From the NCBI RefSeq assembly GCF_900142715.1, contig NZ_FRBX01000004.1:496001-560000 (forward strand): DNA of 64,000 nt. Reading direction: 5' to 3'. Made by a program: the position numbers and the translations under genes. Below the pieces are notes generated by a model. It did no database searches and had not been told where the DNA came from. It worked only from the letters and a program-made list of their open reading frames with translations. Every line of letters begins with the position of its first letter. Position 1 is the stretch's first letter. Source of the stretch: Flavobacterium pectinovorum. GTDB taxonomy: Bacteria > Bacteroidota > Bacteroidia > Flavobacteriales > Flavobacteriaceae. Shown here piece by piece: positions 58,728 to 64,000 of the stretch.

Positions 58728-59120
58728 ATGGATCCAAAAATACGTTACGAAATAGAGTTTCCAATAAATTCTTCGCCGCAATTATTATATCAATATATAT
58801 CAACTCCGTCAGGTTTATCAGAATGGTTTGCTGACAATGTAAATTCAAGAGGTGAATTTTTCACTTTTATTTGGAACGATTCGCAGGAAAAAGCGCGTTT
58901 GGCATCTAAGAAAACAGGTGAAAAAGTAAAGTTTAAATGGGTCGACGAAAGTAGTAAAGACACTGAATACTTTTTTGAATTGCATATTTTAGTTGATGAA
59001 TTAACTAAAGATGTATCATTAATGGTAGTTGATTTTGCAGAAAAAGAAGAAGTTGGCGAAGCTAAACAATTGTGGGAGAATCAGATCTCAGATCTAAAAC
59101 ATCTTATAGGATCTGTTTAG
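58728..59120 (+). CDS. START-like (AHSA1-type) domain protein
   Basis: 130 residues, single START/Bet v1-like domain: IEFPINSSPQLLYQYISTPS then GLSEWFADNVNSR, and the closing helix WENQISDLKHLIGSV. A common core flavobacterial protein, of unknown ligand. A terminator-like hairpin overlapping the next gene's leader follows. Confidence 0.87.
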   Translation: MDPKIRYEIEFPINSSPQLLYQYISTPSGLSEWFADNVNSRGEFFTFIWNDSQEKARLASKKTGEKVKFKWVDESSKDTEYFFELHILVDELTKDVSLMVVDFAEKEEVGEAKQLWENQISDLKHLIGSV

Positions 59121-59141
59121 TAAAAGTCTATTTTATGCCTT

Positions 59142-59174
59142 ATATTTGCCCTGAACAAAATTCAGGGTTTTTTT
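59142..59174 (+). promoter_or_regulatory. -7 box and leader hairpin of the aminotransferase gene
   Basis: TATATTTG (59142-59149) fits TAnnTTTG. Directly after comes ccctgaa-caaaa-ttcaggg (59150-59167, 7-bp stem) and seven T, then the ATG at 59175. The hairpin with T-run is a terminator for the START gene and would lie inside the 5' end of the aminotransferase transcript, next to its start codon. Confidence 0.55.
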
Positions 59175-60014
59175 ATGATCAATTTTAACGGAAACATAGT
59201 AGCGCAAAACGATAATGTATTAACTCAAAATCGTGCGTTTTTGTACGGAGATGGTGTTTTTGAAACGCTAAAAATAATCAATAACAAAATCTTGTTTCTT
59301 GAAGATCATTATTTCAGATTAATGGCTTCGATGCGGGTAGTTCGAATGGAAATTCCGATGAACTTTACAATGGAATATTTTGAAGAACAGGTTTTAAGCC
59401 TGGTACAGCAAAAAGGAATTTCAGTATCTGCCAGAGCAAGAATTACAGTTTTTAGAAATGATGGAGGGTGGTATTTACCCCAAACGAATGAAGTTTCGTT
59501 TTTAATTCATGCAACTGTACTTGATGCCACTTTGTATGCGTTAAATACTGATTCTTATGAAGTTGATTTGTATAAAGATTTCTATGTAACCAAGCAATTG
59601 TTATCGTCTATTAAAACGACGAATAAAATGATTAACGTTACCGGAAGTATTTTTGCGCACGAAAATGGGTTGCAAAACTGTATTTTACTTAACGATGCAA
59701 AAAATGTTGTTGAGGTATTACAGGGAAATTTATTTATGGTGACAGGTAAAAAATTAATTACGCCTCCAGTTTCTGAAGGATGTTTGAATGGTGTAATGCG
59801 TAAACAAATATTAGCTTTAGCCAAAAAAGTTGCAGATATAGAAGTATCAGAAGAAATAATTTCGCCATTTGATCTTCAAAAAGCTGACGAATTATTTCTT
59901 ACAAATGTGATCACAGGGATACAGTCGATAAGTAAATATCGAAAAAAAGAGTTTACAAGTAATCTGGCTCATTTATTAGTGCAAAAACTAAATGAATCCA
60001 TTGTTGAGAATTAA
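59175..60014 (+). CDS. Aminotransferase class IV (branched-chain/ADC-lyase-like)
   Basis: 279 residues, PLP fold type IV. Catalytic Lys region QLLSSIKTTNKMINVTGSIF (Lys near 145); FLYGDGVFETLKIINNKILF is the typical start; FLTNVITGIQSISKY the phosphate-binding end. IlvE, PabC and D-amino-acid aminotransferases share this fold; the exact substrate is not settled. Its stop overlaps the convergent YqgE gene by 4 bases. Confidence 0.88.
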   Translation: MINFNGNIVAQNDNVLTQNRAFLYGDGVFETLKIINNKILFLEDHYFRLMASMRVVRMEIPMNFTMEYFEEQVLSLVQQKGISVSARARITVFRNDGGWYLPQTNEVSFLIHATVLDATLYALNTDSYEVDLYKDFYVTKQLLSSIKTTNKMINVTGSIFAHENGLQNCILLNDAKNVVEVLQGNLFMVTGKKLITPPVSEGCLNGVMRKQILALAKKVADIEVSEEIISPFDLQKADELFLTNVITGIQSISKYRKKEFTSNLAHLLVQKLNESIVEN

Positions 60015-60571
60015 TTCAAATATGGATTTTCAGGTGCATTTGACCAAATAACGTAATCTCCGCCCAACTCTATAATTTGTTCTTTCCAAAAATGAGTAGT
60101 AGATTTTCCGATAATTTTATTTTTGTAATTATTATCGGCAATAATCCAGGAGTTACCCTGCATCTCACTTTCGAGCTGATTTTCATCCCAACCTGTGTAT
60201 CCTAAGAAAAAACGAATGTTATTTTTATTAATAGATCCGTCGTTTATTAAGTCTTTGGTTGATTCAAAATCACCTCCCCAATATATACCATTAGAAATCT
60301 CCACACTATTTGGGATTAATTCCGGAATATTATGAATAAAATAAAGATTGTCCTGTTCTACAGGACCGCCATTATATATCTTGAAAGTGGCATCAATCTC
60401 AGGAATTAAGTCATTAATAGTGTACTTTAAGGGTTTATTGATAATAAATCCTATTGATCCTTCCTTGTTATGATCTGCTAATAAAATTACCGATCTATTA
60501 AATGATAAATCTCCAATTATAGAAGGCTCGGCAATAAGCAGGTGTCCTTTTTTTAATTTTTCTGAAATCAT
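60011..60571 (-). CDS. YqgE/AlgH family protein
   Basis: 186 residues with the family start KKGHLLIAEPSIIGDLSFNR and motifs GSIGFIINKPLKYTINDLIP, YNGGPVEQDNLYFIHN, and FFLGYTGWDENQLESEMQ. Widely conserved; function unknown. Convergent and overlapping with the aminotransferase gene. Confidence 0.95.
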   Translation of the reverse strand: MISEKLKKGHLLIAEPSIIGDLSFNRSVILLADHNKEGSIGFIINKPLKYTINDLIPEIDATFKIYNGGPVEQDNLYFIHNIPELIPNSVEISNGIYWGGDFESTKDLINDGSINKNNIRFFLGYTGWDENQLESEMQGNSWIIADNNYKNKIIGKSTTHFWKEQIIELGGDYVIWSNAPENPYLN

Positions 60572-60643
60572 ACGGCTACAATTTTTATTAAATTTAGTTA
60601 TAAATTTTTAAAAAACCCAAATAAAATCGTTAAACCGTACAAA

Positions 60644-60667
60644 AAAACCCTCCATAAGGAGGGTTTT
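60644..60667 (-). terminator. Terminator of the HU gene
   Basis: aaaaccctcc-ataa-ggagggtttt, a 10-bp stem; T-run on the minus strand from the A-run at 60641. Confidence 0.88.
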
Positions 60668-60699
60668 AATTATATTATAAGTTTAGAGAACTTTCTTAC

Positions 60700-60972
60700 T
60701 TAGTTCACTGCACCTTCTAATTCAGCACCAGCTTTAAATTTCACTACATTTTTAGCAGCGATTTTGATAGTTTTTCCTGTTTGAGGATTTCTACCGTCTC
60801 TAGCAGCTCTAGCAGATACCGACCATGATCCAAAACCTACTAATGAAATTCTTCCACCTTTTTTCAAAGTAGATCCTACATTTCCTAAAAATGATTCTAA
60901 AGCTAATTTTGCCGCAGCTTTTGTAATTCCTGCATCAGCAGCGATAGCATCGATTAATTCTGATTTGTTCAT
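60700..60972 (-). CDS. HU family DNA-binding protein
   Basis: 90 residues, the canonical HU length. MNKSELIDAIAADAGITKAA is followed by the body helix, GGRISLVGFGSWSVSARAAR and the DNA-binding arm RDGRNPQTGKTIKIAAKNVV then KFKAGAEL. Histone-like nucleoid protein that bends DNA. Single gene with its own terminator. Confidence 0.97.
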   Translation of the reverse strand: MNKSELIDAIAADAGITKAAAKLALESFLGNVGSTLKKGGRISLVGFGSWSVSARAARDGRNPQTGKTIKIAAKNVVKFKAGAELEGAVN

Positions 60973-61154
60973 AATAATTAGTTATTAATTGTTGGTTAAA
61001 AAAAAAATTGTTAATACACAAATTTAATAGGAAATCCGTTCCTTGCAAGTGTTTTCTTTAAATTTAGCAAAAATTGTTAATAACTTGCTTTTTTTGTTCA
61101 TAAAGCAGGTTGTTTAGTCGAATAAAACAAGGAAAAACCCCTGTTTTATTGACC

Positions 61155-62102
61155 TTAATAGACTTTTGCGTCTTCTGTAAAAGTGATACCATTTAGTAAT
61201 TCAGCTACTTGCATTCTCTTTTTTCCAGGTAACTGTAAACTTAAAAGTAAAATATAACCATTCTTAATAGCGATTTTGATTTCTTTTTTACTGCTAATTA
61301 AGCTTCCAATTTCAAAAGAATGTGATTCCAAAACCAATTTTGCCTCATATATTTTAATGCTTAATTCTTCATTTTTATCCTTCAAAAAACACCAGGCCGC
61401 TGGATAAGGACTTAATCCGCGAATTAAATTATTGATTTCGTCGCCAGATTTAGTCCAGTCAATCTTACAATTTTCCTTATTTAATTTGTAAGCAGTTTTA
61501 ATTTCTTCGTTATCTTCCTGAATTGTAGTAGTTACATTTCCGTTTTCAATAATTTTTAAAGTGTCAATTACAGTTGTACTTCCTAAATTCATTAATCGGT
61601 CGTGTAATTCTCCGGCGCTTTCTGATGGCTCAATTGCAATTTCAGAATTTAAAATCATAGCTCCGGTATCAATTTTATCATCAATAAAAAAAGTTGTTAC
61701 GCCTGTTTTAGTTTCTCCATTAATAATTGCCCAATTGATTGGTGCTGCTCCGCGATAATTAGGTAATAAAGAGGCATGAAGATTAAAAGTTCCCAAACTT
61801 GGCATTTCCCATACTACTTTTGGCAACATTCTAAAAGCAACTACGATTTGCAAATTAGCATTTAAAGCTTTTAACTCCGCCAGAAAAGTTTCGTCTTTTA
61901 AATTAGTGGGCTGTAATAAAGTAAGATTGTTCGCCAGTGCATATTCTTTCACTGCCGAATATTTTATTTTTTGTCCGCGTCCAGCCGGTTTATCAGCAGC
62001 CGTAATAACGCCAACAACATCGTAATTGTTTTTAATAATGGTGTCCAGAATGCCAACAGCAAATTCCGGAGTTCCCATAAATATAATTCTCAATTTTTCC
62101 AT
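61155..62102 (-). CDS. fmt: Methionyl-tRNA formyltransferase
   Basis: 315 residues, usual length. Start RIIFMGTPEFAVGILDTII; catalytic region NLHASLLPNYRGAAPINWAI with the Asn-His of the active site and Asp in ETKTGVTTFFIDDKIDTG; C-terminal OB-like domain (about 205-315). Formylates Met-tRNAi for initiation. Its start overlaps the recQ stop by one base, so the two are co-transcribed. Confidence 0.97.
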   Translation of the reverse strand: MEKLRIIFMGTPEFAVGILDTIIKNNYDVVGVITAADKPAGRGQKIKYSAVKEYALANNLTLLQPTNLKDETFLAELKALNANLQIVVAFRMLPKVVWEMPSLGTFNLHASLLPNYRGAAPINWAIINGETKTGVTTFFIDDKIDTGAMILNSEIAIEPSESAGELHDRLMNLGSTTVIDTLKIIENGNVTTTIQEDNEEIKTAYKLNKENCKIDWTKSGDEINNLIRGLSPYPAAWCFLKDKNEELSIKIYEAKLVLESHSFEIGSLISSKKEIKIAIKNGYILLLSLQLPGKKRMQVAELLNGITFTEDAKVY

Positions 62103-63997
62103 TATGATTTTAAAGTGTATTTATTATTGGGTTGAATGGTAATATGATTGTTTTCTAATAATTCCTGAAGCACCAAAATAATATCATTGGCATCCATTTT
62201 TATTTGTGTCTGAATTTCTCTCGAAGTTAAAGCGGCCGATTTTAGTAAATGCAGAATTTTATCTGCAATCGAATCAGCTTCGGTGATTTTTCCTTTTTGA
62301 GTAATGCAATAAGAACAAACGCCACAGTTTTCTTTTGTTTCTTCTCCAAAGTAATCCAAAATCAAACGGTTCTTGCAGGTTTTATTCTCCTTTATATAAT
62401 GTAGCACAGATAAAAGCTGTTCTTTTTTTAGCTGATTTTGTTTTTCCAGATATTTCGAAACTCTGTTTATAGTAAGATCATCTTCGCGAACTTCATTAAA
62501 TAATATAGTAGCGTCGTTGTTTTTCGATTTATATTCGATGATTTCTTTTTCTCTAAGTTTTTCTAAAACAGCCAAAACCTGTTCTTCTGTATGATTTGAT
62601 TTTTTTGCAATCAAAGAAAGATTAAAAGGAGTTTTCATTTCATAAACTCCGGGATACGTTCTTAAAATCGCCAGAATAATTTCCTCATCATTTTGATTCA
62701 AACTCGTATACCGAATTACTTCTTTTGATTCGATTAAAAACTGCAGTGTAATTTTTTCTGAGAATTCCTGTGATAGCGTAATGATTCCCTGTTGATTTAA
62801 AAACTGCAAAGCATTATACGTTTTTAAAGTGGGAAACTCATATTTATGACAAAAATGATTTAGTTTAAAAGAAAAAGTATCATCTAAACCTTCTCCATAG
62901 GCAATCTGAAAATAGTTGCAAAGTTTGACATACATCGTTTTTAAAAACTTCTTATCCGGCAAAACACTTAAAAATTGCTGTTCGGTTTGATTTGCATCTG
63001 AATTGTTATAAAGCAAAACTGAAAAAGCTTTTTCGCCATTTCGTCCCGCTCTTCCGGATTCCTGATAATAATTTTCTATATTTTCAGGAAGTTGCGTATG
63101 AATAACAGTTTTTACATTGTCTTTGTCAATTCCCATTCCAAACGCATTCGTGGCTACAATAACCTGCGCTTGTTCAGACATCCACAACTGCATGTTTTTA
63201 TCTTTTTCTTTTGCCGAAAGTCCACCGTGATAATAAGTTGCCTTGAATCCTAAAGATTGTAGTTGTGATGAAATACTCAAACATGATTTTCGATTTCGTA
63301 CATATATAATAGAAGGCTGTGGGTTTTTCTTCAAAATTTGTTCGGTACGATACAATTTGTCTTCGACCTCAAAAATCATGTAAGCAATGTTTTTTCTTTC
63401 AAATGATTGTTGAAAAAGTTTTGGGGCTTTTAAACCTAATTCTGTATTGATATCTTCAATAACTCTTGGAGTTGCTGTTGCTGTCAATGCTAGAAAAGGA
63501 ATCTTAGGAAAATATTTTTTAAGCTCAGAAATTTTCAGATAAGCCGGACGAAAATCGTGTCCCCATTGCGAAACACAATGCGCTTCATCAATAGCAATTA
63601 AATTTATAGGAAGATTTTTGATGCGCTCCAAAATCCAATCAGACTGAAGTCTTTCAGGAGAAAGATATAAAAACTTATAATTTCCGTATTGACAATTGTC
63701 CAGAAGATCAATGATTTCTTCCGTGTGAATTCCGCCTGTCAGCGCAATGGCTTTAATTTCCCTTTTTTGCAAATTCGCCACCTGATCTTTCATAAGAGCG
63801 ATCAAAGGTGAAATCACCAAACAAATTCCGTCCTGCATCATAGCCGGAACCTGAAAACAAATCGATTTTCCGCCACCCGTTGGGAGCAAAGCAAAAGTAT
63901 CCTGACCTTCTAAAACCGAGTCAATAATTTCCTTTTGCAACGGTCTAAAACTGTCGTGTTTCCAGTATTTTAAAAGAATTTCCTGTGCTTCTGGCAT
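62102..63997 (-). CDS. recQ: ATP-dependent DNA helicase RecQ
   Basis: 631 residues from an ATG three bases inside the window edge. Walker A LLPTGGGKS, DEAH box AIDEAHCVSQWGHDFRPAYL, motif III LALTATATP, motif VI QESGRAGRNG, a zinc-binding RQC region with CxxCxxC-type Cys (CKNRLILDYFGEETKENCGVCSYC, written as CKNRLILDYFGEE then NCGVCSYC) and a winged-helix end. No clear HRDC domain. The start fits the family (MPEAQEILLKYWKHDSFRPL); an upstream extension beyond 64000 cannot be excluded. Repairs DNA by unwinding in the 3' to 5' direction. Confidence 0.95.
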   Translation of the reverse strand: MPEAQEILLKYWKHDSFRPLQKEIIDSVLEGQDTFALLPTGGGKSICFQVPAMMQDGICLVISPLIALMKDQVANLQKREIKAIALTGGIHTEEIIDLLDNCQYGNYKFLYLSPERLQSDWILERIKNLPINLIAIDEAHCVSQWGHDFRPAYLKISELKKYFPKIPFLALTATATPRVIEDINTELGLKAPKLFQQSFERKNIAYMIFEVEDKLYRTEQILKKNPQPSIIYVRNRKSCLSISSQLQSLGFKATYYHGGLSAKEKDKNMQLWMSEQAQVIVATNAFGMGIDKDNVKTVIHTQLPENIENYYQESGRAGRNGEKAFSVLLYNNSDANQTEQQFLSVLPDKKFLKTMYVKLCNYFQIAYGEGLDDTFSFKLNHFCHKYEFPTLKTYNALQFLNQQGIITLSQEFSEKITLQFLIESKEVIRYTSLNQNDEEIILAILRTYPGVYEMKTPFNLSLIAKKSNHTEEQVLAVLEKLREKEIIEYKSKNNDATILFNEVREDDLTINRVSKYLEKQNQLKKEQLLSVLHYIKENKTCKNRLILDYFGEETKENCGVCSYCITQKGKITEADSIADKILHLLKSAALTSREIQTQIKMDANDIILVLQELLENNHITIQPNNKYTLKS

Positions 63998-64000
63998 AGC

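Overview
The window looks like the chromosome of a Flavobacterium-type member of the Bacteroidota. The evidence is AT-rich DNA, SusC/SusD and TonB-linked receptors, GIN-domain (DUF2807) proteins, -7 boxes of the TAnnTTTG type, few Shine-Dalgarno sequences, many AraC-type regulators, and intergenic repeats of a kind I associate with Flavobacterium. Everything below is read from sequence; no database search was run.

Region 1 (1 to about 27.8 kb) reads as a genomic island. It ends at a tRNA-Pro(TGG) gene with a CTnDOT-like tyrosine integrase just inside it; the left end lies outside the window. A duplicated module (small HTH gene divergent from a phospholipase A gene) sits at 1-606 and again at about 15436-16867, and the two copies have decayed reciprocally. 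Between them lie small-molecule enzymes and their AraC regulators: two SnoaL/SDR genes, an MBL hydrolase, a Tat-type zinc alcohol dehydrogenase, an alpha/beta hydrolase and a PEBP protein. A TonB-dependent receptor paired with a GH3 beta-glucosidase and two gene fossils are also there. To the right are a TetR and an AraC regulator, a complete RND efflux operon (adaptor, pump, TolC) and an lpxD gene. Phospholipase, pump and LpxD all act on the cell envelope.

Region 2 (28-34.3 kb) is ordinary chromosome: trxB, then a PadR-PspC-GIN-GIN operon, a DUF4870 membrane protein and a hotdog thioesterase-like protein.

Region 3 (34.3-44.7 kb) is a copper/heavy-metal cluster. It holds two Cys-rich small proteins, a multicopper oxidase fused to a CopB-like barrel, a Cu+ P-type ATPase, a DUF3347 protein, a regulator that fuses an HMA-like metal domain to an AraC DNA-binding domain, and an AraC/MFS pair. 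An orphan antitoxin with a 15-residue overlapping toxin stub lies between palindromic repeats.

Region 4 (44.7-51.9 kb) is a minimal polysaccharide utilisation locus: susC, susD and a FnIII/beta-helix lipoprotein, preceded by a perfect LacI-type palindrome beside a -7 box. No enzyme or LacI gene is present.

Region 5 (52-64 kb) is mostly core: a pentapeptide protein, a translationally coupled DUF6642-like/AraC pair, a radical-SAM/DUF4130 DNA-repair-type pair, map, tRNA-Met, a class IV aminotransferase, YqgE, HU, fmt and recQ.
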